This document shows, piece by piece, positions 1 to 16,171 of a DNA stretch of 64,000 bases. Below the pieces are notes generated by a model. It was not told the DNA's origin and searched no databases. It saw only the letters and a program-made list of their open reading frames with translations. Made by a program: the position numbers and the translations under genes. How positions within the stretch are numbered: position 1 is the stretch's first letter; each line of letters starts with the position of its first letter. This DNA is from Lamellibrachia columna. Lineage: Eukaryota > Annelida > Polychaeta > Sabellida > Siboglinidae. Location of the stretch: NCBI GenBank assembly GCA_963662155.1, contig OY759264.1, positions 12,169,315 to 12,233,314 of the forward strand. Direction: 5' to 3'.

Positions 1-1896
1 AATAGATTCTGTGTCTCATCTACATGATACAATCCCATATGTCTTCATTAAGGCTGCCATTGACCGCTTGTTTCTATCACAGCGTACTGATTTTCGGTGA
101 GTTATTTGCGTCTTTCCTTGGAAAACATTTCTTTTAATTCTTCAGCGGGTTCCTCCTGTGTCACTAACTTTACCTTTTTGTAGCCATTATACACGTCATG
201 TCGCTTTCACCCTGACATCTTGACATATCTTTTATTTCCCACAATAGCTTTTGAATTTGAACATCCTTCTTCTAATGCCTCTGAGCGAAATGGTCAGAAT
301 TTACCTTTAGCTGTGCAACACTAAGGCTTGGTACATGATGTAACAATAATCACCATACCTTGGCGTAACAACCATCTGATTATAACTTAAGTCACAGTTT
401 ACCTGTTTTCTATAATAATATTATAATACTGATGTTTATCTGCTCATAAATATAGGACAGCAATATATATCAACGATAGTTGACACGTTTTGGTGACAGA
501 TTGGTACCGGGCGCAATAGTTTTGGTGAAATGCTGAACATTCGTCTAAATGTTTTTCACTTAGCGTGTTATCGATAGCATCCCATGCGAAATCATTCTAA
601 TGTATAACAATTATTGCTATTTACGCACTTGTTCATTTTGAAGTAATTATATTCATTAGTTATGTGTCAATCCATAACAAAGTTTGATACCGGGCGTAGC
701 TAGTTAAAGTTTGGACAGCACGAAGATCAAAAGAAAAGGCACTTGTTCAAATAACTGCTATGAAATATTACACTCATCAAAAAGTCCATGTTTCTAAATA
801 AGGTTAATTTTGGAAAATCATTAATTTGTAGTATTGAAATATTGATGAGGGAGCTTGGTATCGGGTTTAACAATAAACATGGGTTTATTAACAAACAAAA
901 TGAATTTGGGTACGAGTAGCTATTGTAGAGGTCTATATAGTTTGTGACACACAATTGAAAGTTTATCTTAACATAAGACACATCAAATGGCGAATTATCA
1001 TTACTTAATCAAACATAACAACTTTCTGAAATGCAACATATTTTTGGGAAAGCTTATGTTGGCTGTTTTTTTTACACTTCTTAGGGAACGTGGGCCCTTC
1101 GTCGGCATATGACTATAGAAAAAATACACATTGCCTGAAAGATATCGTCGAGACAAAGATACGTAATAATGATATTTTACAAAAAGAAATAAGCAAGTAA
1201 TAAGGCGGAGAAAGCGCAAAACGAACTGTCAGACAATTTTGGAGAGTGGCCCTTATATGCACATGTAATACACATGCGTGTATATGTATATGATTTTTAT
1301 TGATGCATGTTGTCTTAACATTCTATTGGCAACAGTCTTTGCAACTTTTCAGACAATTGTAAAACAAATGGCTTTTACGTTAACATTAGTGTGACGTAAA
1401 GGACCGTGGCATGAAGGACCACTTTTCCATTCAGAACTACTGTTACCTGTGCAGCCACGTGCTATTGTCTGGTTTGTCGAAGTGGTAGCTTTCACCTTTG
1501 AATTATGCGTACAATAACAAATATCTACCAACAAATAATGTTCGTGCCGAACATGTGACGTTCGTAGAAAACATAGATTACACATACGCTTCTGTTGGTT
1601 AACGAACATCACAGAACACATCGATGGTGTACTATGTCTGGTTTAACTTGCAATACTGCACAGAAAAGAGACAGCGTATGGTCAACGTGACACAACTATA
1701 TTTTTGTCTGACGTTAAACGAAGCAACTGAATTGTCCTTGGATAAGAAAGTAGGGACAACGATATTTAGAGAGTAGCAGAGTATGTTTATAAATATGCAT
1801 AGGCCACGATAAGTCCAACTGAAATGAACCGTTATGTCTATTTGCAGTAATCTGAAAGCAGGTGTTGGCGTAACTTGTATGTGAATTGGGATTGTT
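1..1896. other. No gene recognised
   Basis: AT-rich sequence with only short open frames on either strand. I see no domain, no convincing splice-flanked exon and no RNA gene. It may be intergenic or intronic sequence. Confidence 0.5.
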
Positions 1897-1932
1897 ACGC
1901 CAAAATCGGTCCGGCCCGACCGATTTTGGCGT
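1897..1932. repeat. Perfect 15-bp inverted repeat (hairpin)
   Basis: ACGCCAAAATCGGTC (1897-1911) is followed by a 6-nt loop and its exact reverse complement (1918-1932). It sits just upstream of a minisatellite and may be the end or core of a short mobile element. No function can be assigned. Confidence 0.85.
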
Positions 1933-2024
1933 GACGTGATCCACGTATGTGCCTGTATGGAATTCCAGAACGAGGGCCGCTGTAGATTGTTTATATAAGT
2001 TTTAAACCAGCAGACAAATTGACG

Positions 2025-2375
2025 TTGTTTTAACGTCAGGTCCCGCGTTGCGGCAATGTCGGAAACTATTTAGATGTGAAAGTTGTATCTACGTATGGTT
2101 TCCACGTTGTATCTACGTCAGATTTCAAAGATGTATCAACGTTGCCTTTCAACGTTGTAGCAATATTGGAAACTAGTTGGATTTGACAGTAGTATAAACG
2201 TCAGGTTTCCACGTTGTATCGACGTCGGGTTTCAAAGTCGTAGCAATTTTGACAACTTGTTGGATTTGGAAGTTGTATCAACGTCATGTTTTCCACGTTG
2301 TATCGACGTCTGGTTTCAACGTTGCTTAGACGTAGCAAATTGGTCGGATGTCAACGTTGTGTCAATATCATATCG
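2025..2375. repeat. Degenerate minisatellite
   Basis: Units of roughly 35-50 bp built on the words ACGTTGTATC and ACGTCAGGTTTC recur with point changes and small length differences. The array is ancient-looking and non-coding. Its position directly after the hairpin at 1897 suggests both belong to one old repeat element, which is inference. Confidence 0.75.
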
Positions 2376-3677
2376 ATAATCTACTTAAATTATTTACAGG
2401 CGTTTACTATTACATTACGTTATGATGTATTTTGGCGTGAATGTCTGTAGCGTAAATGTAAATCGTGTAGCAGAGCGTGAATCACCAATTTGACACTTTT
2501 TCGTCAAAACAGCTAGTCAATTACTGGGGTCACTAAATACATGTTTTAAAGAAAAATAAAGATGTTCACTTCGTTCTGATATAAGAATTTATTTTATTAG
2601 ACAAGATGTACATTCATGAACATATGGAATAGTAAATGACGCACTATCAACTATAATGTTAACAACAGTAATTAATAATTATTTAAGAAACTATTAAGAA
2701 CTTTTGAGAAACTACATCGCAAACTATTCTTGGTTCACTCCAGCTAGTCTTGTGTCATCCACCCCCACCAATTCGGTCAGTGGCGTACTTGACGCACGCC
2801 GAGACTGCCGAATCTACCTCTGTTTATGTGCCACTCTGATTCTTCAGGACACTCGCTTAAAAAAATATTCATCACAGGAATTAAACCAATGAATATGACA
2901 GCATATGATTACAACTCTTGACACTGTAAATGGTTTCAATATTCCTTGATTTACCAATCCGCATGTTTGGTTAATCCAACAACCAAAACCATTTGAAAGG
3001 TTTGTAGATTAGTTCTTAATCATAACTCATGCAATTACCTGAATAGGAATGTAAATCTATATATAGTATGTAAACGAAGCATTGCACAATCTAATCTATT
3101 GTAACCGAAACCTTGATAATTATAATGCTTTGTTACCAGCTGACTGTTGTGACACATTTTAAATGGTCAGAGAATGATTGATACCAAAACCAGAGTTTGT
3201 GATTATTCGTGTTGTTTTCTTTTGCAATATCTTTATCTTTTATCAGTGTTGCACATATGGTAAAACCAAAGAAAAATATACAGTTCTTATTTGTAACAAG
3301 AGTAAATGTACCAGATTGCTGAGTATACCAACATTTCGTGCAATTCTAGACGCATGTTCAAATGCACAGACCAATTTCGAAGTGTGTGTATATACAGGCC
3401 TAGGAAAGGGTTCCGTTAATTGTTATTGTATTTGAGGGGAAATTACTCTTTTTATTTGCATTTTATTGCATATTGTTTTTATTTGTTTATGGAACGTCCA
3501 GATTGTTATTCATCATTTTCGTTATTAACCTCGTCTAACATAATGGCGTCATCTGCAAGCAGACATACATTTATAATAGTTGGTGTGCTACGTACGAGTT
3601 TACAGAAATTATGCGGTTACATTTTGTCAATCAAATTTATAACACACACCAATACCTGGCTATGACTATGGCCATTT
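2376..3677. other. No gene recognised
   Basis: AT-rich DNA with several 60-85 codon open frames that show no domain signature. It lies 3' of the minus-strand ART-like gene, so it may include that gene's 3' untranslated region, but no clear poly(A) signal could be tied to it. Confidence 0.4.
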
Positions 3678-7116
<3,439 letters not shown>

Positions 7117-7732
7117 CTACAGTAGCATATGTTATGCGTACTGTTCACAAAGTCTTCTACAAACAAAAAACTCTAACTGAAACATGTCCTGTAAGCATCG
7201 ATAAATGTGGAAGTGCTATAAATGAGAACTGCCAACATCATCCATTGGAAGGTGTCTATACATTCTGCAGTTCCTCAGGAACATCTCATGGTGAAACGTG
7301 ACATCAAATGTCATTGAACTATTTTTGAGTTACCATGTACATAATCACTGTTTTTACGTCTTAAGCTTGATACTTTTCAAAACGGCAACTGTGATTTACA
7401 AACTTTCATGTGATCCAGATGGAGAACTATTTTTACTCATAGTCTTTGCCAAACTTAGTAATATGTAACTGTCTGTCTATGTAGCTGCTGACCCCTAAAT
7501 TATGCCTGTACTCATTCAGCTAAATAGCCTAGCAATTATAACCCATTATTATTAACAAGATGAGCTGTGCTCTGTTCAATTCATGAAGTGAATGCAACAT
7601 AATATGATTGAATAATGGCAATGCCCATTTACTGAACACTATGGACTGCAAATGACGACCAAGTACCGTATGAATCCCTTCCATTTCTCATAGGTAATAT
7701 GCCCGCACAATAATAATTACAATCTTGGGCAG

Positions 7733-8021
7733 CAGGCTTGTTAACAAATGCATGTCAATGCATTTGAATGCAAATGTTTCACTTGATTCAAATGCAAATG
7801 CGAATGCAAATGCCATTTTCCAGGAACGCATTCAAATGCAAATGCAAATGTTTTGGGGTCGCATTCAAATGCAAATACAAATGTTTTAGTTACACATTTG
7901 CAAATGCATTTGAATTAATTTCAAATGTTTTGGCTTTATGCTAACAATTTGTTTTATTTGGAGAAAAAACAACTAATGTATACAAACACAGCTGATTGTA
8001 TGCATGTTTCTTATGCAACAC

Positions 8022-8026
<5 letters not shown>
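7733..8026 (-). mobile_element. Partial hAT-like non-autonomous element, reverse copy
   Basis: It begins CAGGCTTGTTAACAAATGC and contains many AAATGCAAATG words. It then matches, in reverse complement, the right-hand end of the element at 17275-18415, including the stretch around CAGCTGATTGTATGCATG. The copy is cut off by the (TA)n tract at 8027, so the second terminus is missing and no 8-bp duplication can be shown. Confidence 0.7.

Positions 8027-8102
<76 letters not shown>
8027..8102. repeat. (TA)n microsatellite
   Basis: Pure TA run that truncates the hAT-like copy on its left. Confidence 0.95.
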
Positions 8103-8106
<4 letters not shown>

Positions 8107-8235
8107 GATATCGGGTAGCTACAAGGCAACATGGGATATCTACATGGCAATATATCAGCAAGTAATTACACTGGTTGCAATGAGCCTATATGTCTATATT
8201 AATTAAGTGGGCTAATAATTATGGTATACACACAT

Positions 8236-8480
<245 letters not shown>

Positions 8481-8579
8481 TGTCTGTGTCTGTGTCTGTG
8501 TGTTACAGTCAATCTGCGTAATCAGTCATTTCGCATAATGAATAACATGTTTAGGCATTACACGAAATAACTGTTTCAC

Positions 8580-8722
<143 letters not shown>

Positions 8723-8810
8723 TACATACATACATACATACATACATACATACATACATACATACATACATACATACATACATACATACATACATACATA
8801 CATACATACA

Positions 8811-8840
<30 letters not shown>
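8723..8840. repeat. (TACA)n tetranucleotide microsatellite
   Basis: About 29 uninterrupted TACA/CATA units. The MYVCMYVC frame on the minus strand is a translation of this repeat. Confidence 0.95.
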
Positions 8841-8846
<6 letters not shown>

Positions 8847-8944
8847 TAATGGATTGAAAAAAATATATGGTTGATATATGAACTAATTAACTTATACCTG
8901 ATATTTTCATTTTTTGTTGGAAGACACGGTGACAAACATCCCGG

Positions 8945-9335
8945 TAGACGCAATTCAGATCTAAAGAATTCAAGCAAAATAAATTAACACCTTTATACTC
9001 TTTCATGATAGAAAAAACACAAATGCATCCATTCTCTATCAAAATAATACAACTTACGAATAGATTATGAAAAAACATGAATAAGTTATATGATAAAGTT
9101 GTGATCACAATTATGTTTGCTGGGTCCACAAAAATAAGTTTAAACGGAAATATGATTAATTTTTGGCAATGGTCCCAAACACACATGCTTCCAAATTCGA
9201 TAGGGTGGAATGACCTGTTTTGTTCAACCAAAGCAAAACATTCGTCTGTACTTAGAAATTACAGTAACCTGTCACATTGGACAATACTAGAAACTATAAA
9301 TAATAGGTTGGTGTAGGCCCTACTTTAACGTGGTC
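8945..9335. repeat. Left copy of a local duplication (partner at 10918-11290)
   Basis: Shared words such as TGATAGAAAAAACA, CAAAATAATACAAC, GTTTGCTGGGTCCACAAA and GGACAATACTAGAAACT recur in the same order about 1.97 kb downstream, with moderate divergence. Non-coding; it probably marks an old copy of the repeat block that also carries the FN3 exons. Confidence 0.8.
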
Positions 9336-9340
9336 AACTA

Positions 9341-9359
9341 ATTCATTTTGGAAAGATAA

Positions 9360-9433
<74 letters not shown>

Positions 9434-9449
9434 TTATCTTTCCAAAATG

Positions 9450-9452
<3 letters not shown>
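9341..9452. repeat. Inverted repeat enclosing a (TA)n core
   Basis: A 22-bp arm (9341-9362) reading ATTCATTTTGGAAAG and onward is followed by a (TA)n core of about 68 bp and the exact complementary arm at 9431-9452. The whole can fold into one long hairpin. A second shorter (TA)n run follows to 9487. Confidence 0.9.
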
Positions 9453-9489
<37 letters not shown>

Positions 9490-9569
9490 CTACCTTTGGT
9501 TTACTTCAAAACATGTAGAGTATATAAAGTATATACTGCCCCATTGTGCCTTTTGTCTCTCCCAACAAA

Positions 9570-9665
9570 ATTATTCCACAAATCTATGAAGCTGACTCCC
9601 TCCCTGTTGGCCAACCGACATCACTGTCTTATCTGGTCCCATTGAGTGTCATATATTGTTTCTTG
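9570..9665 (-). mobile_element. Short remnant of a LINE reverse transcriptase
   Basis: The stretch resembles, base for base in many positions, the LINE RT remnant at 12500-12755 (GTTGGCCAACCGACATCAC against GTTGTCCAAACCACATCAC). It is short and out of frame, so the call rests on that similarity. Confidence 0.4.
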
Positions 9666-9874
9666 TTGACACGTTTGCTGACACTAGACATAAACAATCC
9701 TCTCTACCATAATTGATTCAATTGGTTTTTTTTAGGAATAAGGTAAAATATGGTTCATACGTTTGCTGGAGGTAAATGATTAAGCTCTTTGCTTTGATAT
9801 GTTCTTGCAGATGACTGTCACATTGAATCAAGTAAAGCTTACAGGAAATGATATTATAATCCCTAGGTACTTAC

Positions 9875-10144
9875 TCAGAACTGCTGTAGCTATACTTGGA
9901 TCACTTTTCCGGGTGTTGCTCACAGCCTTCACCTCAAAAGTATACTGGTCACCTGGGACGAGTTCATCCACAATTCTCTGCTCTCCAGTTACTGATTCTG
10001 CAGTTGTCCAGGTAGATGCTTGATTCGTTCCTTTGTATCTCAGCTCATACGAATCCTGGACACTCTTTGAGTCGGGTGTCCAACTCACTGTCACACTGGT
10101 GGAGGTTACATCTGATACTGTCACGTCAATTGGAGGCAGTGGAT
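9875..10144 (-). CDS. FN3 exon, 270 nt, phase 1-1 (last of the array in gene order)
   Basis: Encodes one complete fibronectin type III domain: a DPLPP start, VSWTPDSK (B-strand Trp), SYELRYKG and PGDQYTFEVKAVSN near the end. It has an AG acceptor (TGTCCTCAG on the minus strand) and a GTAAGTAC donor, with one base left over at each side, so the domain can be duplicated without shifting frame. It differs from the others in the DELVPGD and SNTRKSDPS regions and is among the most divergent copies, suggesting an older member. FN3 arrays of this sort occur in extracellular or receptor proteins; the host protein is not identified. Confidence 0.85.
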
Positions 10145-10221
10145 CTGAGGACAATAGAACAACTCTATGGTGTAGAACATGTAGGCCTATCACCCAAGAG
10201 ATAATGCTGGGCATGTCAGAC

Positions 10222-10284
10222 CTACGCTGTCACCCTCGTGGTGGTTATGTTTTGACACTGTCACGTTAGTTGGAGGCAGTGGAT
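10222..10284 (-). pseudogene. Stub of an FN3 exon (5' end only)
   Basis: Minus-strand DPLPPTNVTVS and the SKHNHHE tail match the first 60 nt of an FN3 exon, but the rest of the domain is absent and the acceptor region reads GTCCAG, not TCCTCAG. It lies only about 80 bp from the intact exon at 9875-10144, so it is a deletion remnant of a neighbouring copy. Confidence 0.7.
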
Positions 10285-10917
10285 CTGGACACAACCCCGC
10301 ACTATTGCCTTTCAGATGGGACATGGACGTGTTGCACATCACATCACATATGATCACATATGATCTGGGCATGTTAGATACACAAGTACAACACACTACT
10401 TATATGGCAGTTAAACAGGTGGTGAAACATTTATTTCACAAAACCTATTCTGTTAAATGTATTCTGTTAAAGGTTACAGCCGTCTTGCTCAGTACGATAT
10501 TCCAGTCTGTCTTTGTTAAATATGTTTCAATATCTTAATAGGCCTATTTGACTTTGTGGAAATGTCTCCTCCATTGCTGTTTTATATTTATTCCCTGATT
10601 ATACTGTTGTATTAGAACGGATCTAGTTATCGGAAATGTCTATTGGACCCACAATTATACAATACAATATTATCACAGTTACCGATTTAAAACAGTAGGC
10701 CTATCATTCATAAAATTTAAAAGTTAAGTTCATATATCTTCTGTAAAATAAATGTTGCAAGAATTTAATTATTATAATTGAAATACAAACCTGAATCCTT
10801 TGCATTTACGTGAACATTCACCATCTGCTAACTGCGGTTTTAAATCGAAACATGTTTAAGTGGGTTTGGGAGACTGGTACAAAAACATTTTATTGCAGTC
10901 GTAGCAGCCACAGCAAT

Positions 10918-11290
10918 GAATCAATGTAAATAAATTAACACGTTTATACTTTTTATGATAGAAAAAACATCAATGCATCCATTTCTATCAAAATAATACA
11001 ACATATGAATAAATATGTGATGTAGTTATCATCACTATAATGTTTGCTGGGTCCACAAATATAAGTTTAAACGCAAATATTATTAAGTTTGTCAGGGATC
11101 CCAAACACACATGCTTCCACGTTCGATAGGTTGGATTGACCAGCTTTATTCAACCACACCAAAACATTCGTCTGTACTAATACATTAGAGTAACCTGTCA
11201 CATTGGACAATACTAGAAACTATAAATAATAGGTTGGTGTAGGCACTACTTTAACGTTGTCAAGTAATTCGTATTTGGAAAATATAACTA
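10918..11290. repeat. Right copy of a local duplication (partner at 8945-9335)
   Basis: Same ordered words as the left copy, with substitutions and small indels. The segment ends near CTATATCTATATCTACC, where the left copy has a long (TA)n tract, so TA expansion occurred in one copy only. Confidence 0.8.
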
Positions 11291-11755
11291 TATCTATATC
11301 TACCTTTGGTTGGTTTCAAAAGATGCTGAGTATATTAAAAATACAGTGCCCATTTTCTATCTCTCCTGCTTTTCCTAAACATTATATAACATGTCATCTC
11401 CTATGTCTTCATTTGCCAATAATTATGCGATACCTATTACATGAATGTCAATATCCGCTACCATGATGTTTAACTAGCATTTCTTATTTACCATGCTGCT
11501 GGCAATTAAGCATACGTATTACTTAAAATCAGTTGTAGAAATATTTGGAGACTATTTTCTTAAACATTTCGTTGTACTACTTTGAGTTGTCTCTACGTGT
11601 CCGCCTGCACATATAGTTAAACACGAATACGAATCTGAGTTCCTTCTGGGTACATACATTATGTATGTCCCTTATGTACGCGTGCAGTCAGTGGTGTATT
11701 TAGGATCTCGCGAAGGAAATACCAAAGCGGGGGTGTGAGGGGAAGCAATTAGTCA
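11291..11755. other. No gene recognised
   Basis: AT-rich non-coding sequence between the local duplication and a SINE-like segment. No exon or RNA gene seen. Confidence 0.4.
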
Positions 11756-11767
11756 CCAGTAACTTTA

Positions 11768-11895
11768 GTCGGGGCGCGGTAACGAAGCAGTTAGAAATTC
11801 GGACTTTCAATCCAGAGAACCTCTTGGTGCTGTTTCGTTCACCCCACGTTACCACAGTTCACCCAGCTGTATAAATGCCTGGCTACAAACAGAGG
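11768..11895 (+). mobile_element. tRNA-derived SINE-like sequence
   Basis: It reads GGGGCGCGGTAACGAAGCAG, then an anticodon-arm-like GGACTTTCAATCC, a degenerate B box near TTTCGTTCACCCC, and the tail CACCCAGCTGTATAAATG. The head resembles a tRNA but with a damaged D arm and B box, and it runs on into a non-tRNA body, which fits a decayed SINE better than a tRNA gene. Confidence 0.55.
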
Positions 11896-12490
11896 TGGAT
11901 ATGTAAACGATTAGTCTTCGCGCAGTAATTGCAGCAAGGATGTATGATTCACAGAGAATTCGATATGGTGTTGGAATGAACAGGCCTGCCAGGAGTGAAG
12001 TGTAAAGCGGTTTGAAAAGTCCCAAGGAATTCGGTAGTTGGCAAGGAATATGATAACTAAAAGCACAAACAAGTTTTATTGAATTGACTAGATTCTGAAG
12101 ATGTATCTAAATGTATATAGAACATAGAGCTGACTCACTTGTTATGAATGGCGTTTAGGGGCATTAATAAAGGGAAGTTCAATTAATGGGACTCGTTCGT
12201 GTGCATATAGATTCCGAGTAAGTAGCTGTGCATGTGAGATTTAAATATCTGAATACTTTTGACTAATATTTGTATTTGTTAAATTTTTATGACCGGCCGA
12301 CCCATTTTGTGTAAGACAAAATCTGTAAACCACCAAATAATAATATCTGTTTGTTTTCTGTTTTTCACTGCTTTCCCTCCATTTATCATCTTTCTCTACT
12401 TGCATCCCCTTATCTGTTGTCTACCCCCTTTCTGGCGGCATCATTGTTTCATTGGCCCCTGCTCTCTTTGATAGTCAGACCTTCTCCATC
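11896..12490. other. No gene recognised
   Basis: Nothing identified beyond AT-rich and then pyrimidine-rich sequence (12350-12500) leading into the LINE remnant. Confidence 0.4.
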
Positions 12491-12499
12491 TGCACCAAG

Positions 12500-12755
12500 T
12501 GATCTGTTTTCGACAATCGATATTCCTATCCGTCAGGTTTCCCTCTAACTTTGCCAATGCCTCAGTTGGTGCTTGAATCGCTGATGTATCTCCACCTCTG
12601 AACGCCCATCCTCGGTAACATTCTGCTAAGATACACAAAGCCATCACCTTGCTAGATATCCTTCTCCTCCAACGTAATATTCAACACCTCTCTCTGTTGT
12701 CCAAACCACATCACTTTTGTCTTTTCCGGGTCCATTGTCAGACCAATACTGAGTG
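12500..12755 (-). mobile_element. LINE reverse transcriptase remnant (C-terminal part)
   Basis: Minus-strand reading gives GLTMDPEKTKVMWFGQQRE, then NITLEEKDI, a stop, FVYL, and in another frame SAIQAPTEALAKLEG. These are in the order expected for the region after the catalytic motif C of RTE-like or related non-LTR RTs. At least one stop and one frameshift make it dead. Confidence 0.65.
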
Positions 12756-12777
12756 TCACATATTGTTTATTGATATT

Positions 12778-12818
12778 GGTTATGTCTGATACTGTCACAT
12801 TAGTTGGATGCAGTGGAT
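12778..12818 (-). pseudogene. Stub of an FN3 exon (5' end only)
   Basis: Forty bases match the start of the FN3 exons (minus strand, ATCCACTGCATCC then AACTAATGTGACAGT) next to an intact CCTCAG acceptor. The rest of the exon is replaced by the LINE remnant at 12500-12755, so insertion or deletion at the LINE boundary removed it. Confidence 0.7.
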
Positions 12819-14177
12819 CTGAGGACAACAGAACAATTATACAGTGTGAAACTTATATCGCCTTACAGATGGGCATGTTGAACAACAAACATATGATACT
12901 GGACATGTCAGACACAAATACAACAAACTACTTATGTGGCAATAAAGCAGGTGGTGAAATATTCACTACTGAGAACCTTGGGACTGCCACTAGTCATGAC
13001 ATAATGGATATTACAGAAAAACTCATCCTGGGTTATGTAATAATCGGTAAGATCTCGACAGTTATTACACTAATGTGGGGACGAGTGCTAAGACACTACT
13101 GTCCAAACATACACTGTCCAAACATACAAACAAATGGTATGCTGGTAACAGTATTTTTTCCATTCAACTTCCAAATTAGTTCACAATTCAGGTAACTGTT
13201 TTTTTACACCAGTTTCTGAAGAAAGAAAAAACTACCATGTACTGTGTATTAAAATCACGAATGTTGACACAAGTTTCATATGAAGATAGTGAGCCATGTA
13301 TATGGTTTAAAGAGAAGGCAGTGATAAAACAAACAGTGTTGGTGCACTACTGGCAGTGTGGCATTACAGGTAAGTCAAATAAATGTCTTCTACACTTATT
13401 TTGTTATGGACGATCCTAGCAAGTCACATTTCTTTAAACTGAATAATTTTGGCTTTGTTGACATGTTGAAGCCTCCAAAAAACTATACATTTGTGAAATA
13501 ATGACACATTGATGCAAGTTAGTAGACTAAGACTTGCTATAGCTAATCCAACTTATTTATTCACCTAATATCAACAATCATTAATCTCAGATCATTGTGA
13601 TGGCGTGATGGCACCACTCATCAATTATGCTTTGTTACTATTTTCCTGGCTGTTTGCTATTCCATGATACTTTACGCAATACTGTTGCAATAGTTATGAA
13701 ACTTATGCAGTAATATTGCAATTGTAATAGTTATTTCGCAGTAGTACATTTAACCCAATAGTCGCCTGTTTTGGTGACCATACTGGAAGTGATATCAATG
13801 ACCATATTTCAGGGCTTGACATTATACGTTTTGACATCCTGGTTTGATATGTCTGACATCAATGTTATATGGTCTGAAAACATGGACTAAGCTTATGCAT
13901 AAACCCACACATTTAACACTAATGTACTAGACATTAAAATTACGGTAACCCCAATGTTGTATGTTTATTCCTTTTGACATGTTTACTGATACTTTACAAT
14001 CCTCTCTACCATAATGGTTAAATTTTATTTTTAGGAATTAGGTAAAATATGGTTCATTCATTCATTTGCTGAAGCTAAATAATTAAGCTCTTTGCTTTGA
14101 TATGTTCTTACAGATGACTGTCACCTTGAACCAAGTAAAGTTTACAGGAAATGATACTATAATCCATAGGTACTTAC
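12819..14177 (-). other. FN3-array intron block
   Basis: Holds the non-coding words that recur between all FN3 exons: GGGCATGTTGAAC, GCAATAAAGCAGGTGGTGAAA, TTTTAC..CACCAGTTTC, GGCAGTGTGGCATTACAGGTAAGTCA and the CTCAG.TCATTGTGATGGCGTGAT region. This is intron of the array, not a separate gene. Confidence 0.75.
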
Positions 14178-14447
14178 TCAGAACTGCTGTAGCTGTCCTT
14201 GCAACACTTGTATGGGTGTTGCTCACAGCCTTCACCTCAAAATTATATTGGTCACCTGGGAAGAGTCTGTCCACAACTGTCTGCTGTGCAGTTACTGATT
14301 CTGCAGTTGTCCAGACAGTTGCTTGCTTCTTTCCTTTGTATCTCAGCTCGTACGAAGACTGGACACTGTTTGTGTCGGGTGTCCAACTCACTGCCACACT
14401 GGTGGTGGTTATGTCTGACACTTTCACATTAGTTGGAGGCAGTGGAT
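14178..14447 (-). CDS. FN3 exon, 270 nt, phase 1-1 (KKQAT type)
   Basis: Complete FN3 domain with VSWTPDTNSVQSSYELRYKG, KKQATVWTT and DRLFPGDQYNFEVKAVSN. It belongs to the same subtype as the exons at 39738 and 42363 (KKQAT, DRLFPGD) and, like them, is followed on the plus-strand side by the block ending in a (TA)n tract. Donor GTAAGTAC and acceptor CCTCAG are intact. Confidence 0.88.
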
Positions 14448-15033
14448 CTGAGGACAACAGAACAACTCTACGTGGAACATATATCGCCTTAGAGATAGGT
14501 CATGGACGTGTTGCACATCAAACATATGATACTGGGCATGTCAGACACACAAGTACAACACACCACAGTAAGTGAAATAATTTTGGGGATGAATAGATCT
14601 TCTATTCTACACTTTAATGGAAGAACAGTGTTCTTGTCTGTAATGCTTTCTCGCCTGTTTCTTCCATTTGATGGCAGCTATAGACAAAATAGTATGTCCC
14701 ATTGAAAAGGCAATGTTGAGTATGTTACATATTATATATGCTCCACCACCTTTTATTTTTGGTACATTTGTGAATAAAGAGTTTTAGAGCAACATTATAA
14801 CATGTAGTTCTGAAGGTAATAGTGCGAATATATTTTGTAAACATGTCTTATTTTCATAGTAAGATTAAACGGAACGTACATAGTAGGACTTAAATGTATT
14901 TGATTGCTACCGTAATTCCTAATTTTGATTCGAATATAACAAAATAAATCAAGCCTGTCACACCAGATGCAGAGGTATAGCACAAAATATATGATACAAT
15001 GCAAGGAAAATAAATGTTTTCTATTTTGTATTT

Positions 15034-15324
<291 letters not shown>

Positions 15325-15364
15325 GTCGTGGTGGGGTGGTCACAGGTTTGTGGGTGAACTTGTG

Positions 15365-15690
15365 GCGAAATGGCCCCACCTGTTTGTAATTAAATTTGTG
15401 TATTGGTGGTGGAATGTCTGTATTCTTTGCATTACATGTTCATGACGACTTCTTGGTGTATATATGTTATCGTCATGCTTGTAGGAATGTGGGCTCTGAG
15501 AAACTTGCCGGACGGGGCTGTACATGTGTTCAGTTCCTGTCGGGTTTGCTTAGAGGAGCTCACATTCCTGTTAATGTTCTTCCCAAAGTGGCTGCGTGAT
15601 AAGCAGTCCACTTTGCAATAAAAAAACGTCATTTATTTGGCCTGTTTCAATTCTCTCCTACATCGGACTTGTGTTGGTTATTGCATAAAT
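15365..15690. repeat. Direct repeat copy 1 (326 bp, LTR-like)
   Basis: Identical or nearly identical to 16172-16497, offset exactly 807 bp. It begins GCGAAATGGCCCCACC, has an AATAAA signal followed by a run of A, and ends GGACTTGTGTTGGTTATTGCATAAAT. The pair encloses 481 bp without a recognisable gene. It lacks the TG...CA ends usual for LTRs, so an LTR-like or split repeat of a tyrosine-recombinase element is more likely than a retroviral LTR. Confidence 0.85.
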
Positions 15691-16171
15691 GAATTTATGC
15701 AACTCACCAGGTGCATAACAATTTTTATGAGATAACCAAGACAGGTCGTCGTTAAACTTGCCCTGGGTGTCCGAGACTACACCGGAACTATTTGGCCAAA
15801 TAAATTGTATTACTCCGCGCTAGCCAGCCAATCACGGCTTGGCGGAAACCAGTCCAAACCGGAGCCAGTAGCTTGAATCTTTCGCTCCTGTTTCAGTCTC
15901 TGCATTGCGAAGTTGTGACTAAAATTTGTCTCTCGAAATCCGCCCTCCTCCCCACCTTTCTTCCTTATTCTCAATGCTTAGTTTAAATGCGATTGTACAT
16001 CGTTGATGAAATAGGAAGTTGGAAGATGTTGAAACCGCTTTCCCCACTTTTGGCCTAATATAAGATGAACACGGGGGTTTGTCCCCTAGTATTTGGTGTT
16101 CATGGGGTTTTCTGCGCAGACAGGCTTCCTGTTTCTTCATCGGTATTCTTGGCTTATGTTTATATAGGTTA
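15691..16171. mobile_element. Internal segment of a small direct-repeat element
   Basis: It starts GAATTTATGCAACTCACC, continues with GTGCATAACAATTTTTATGAGATAACC and carries no long open frame. The first 60 bp parallel the segment just after the repeat at 34421-34686 (GAATTTATGTGACAGC, GCGCATAAAGGATTTTATGCGAGATGAC), so the two are related families. It is non-autonomous in its present form. Confidence 0.6.

Noticed and set aside
8887..9231. 114-codon minus-strand frame
   Set aside because: The duplicate at 10918-11290 does not preserve the frame, and no domain is visible.
11768..11840. tRNA-Glu-like gene
   Set aside because: Degenerate D arm and B box with SINE-like downstream body.
15365..15690. 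Hammerhead-ribozyme retrozyme
   Set aside because: I looked for the CTGATGA...GAAA core in the direct repeats and did not find a convincing match.
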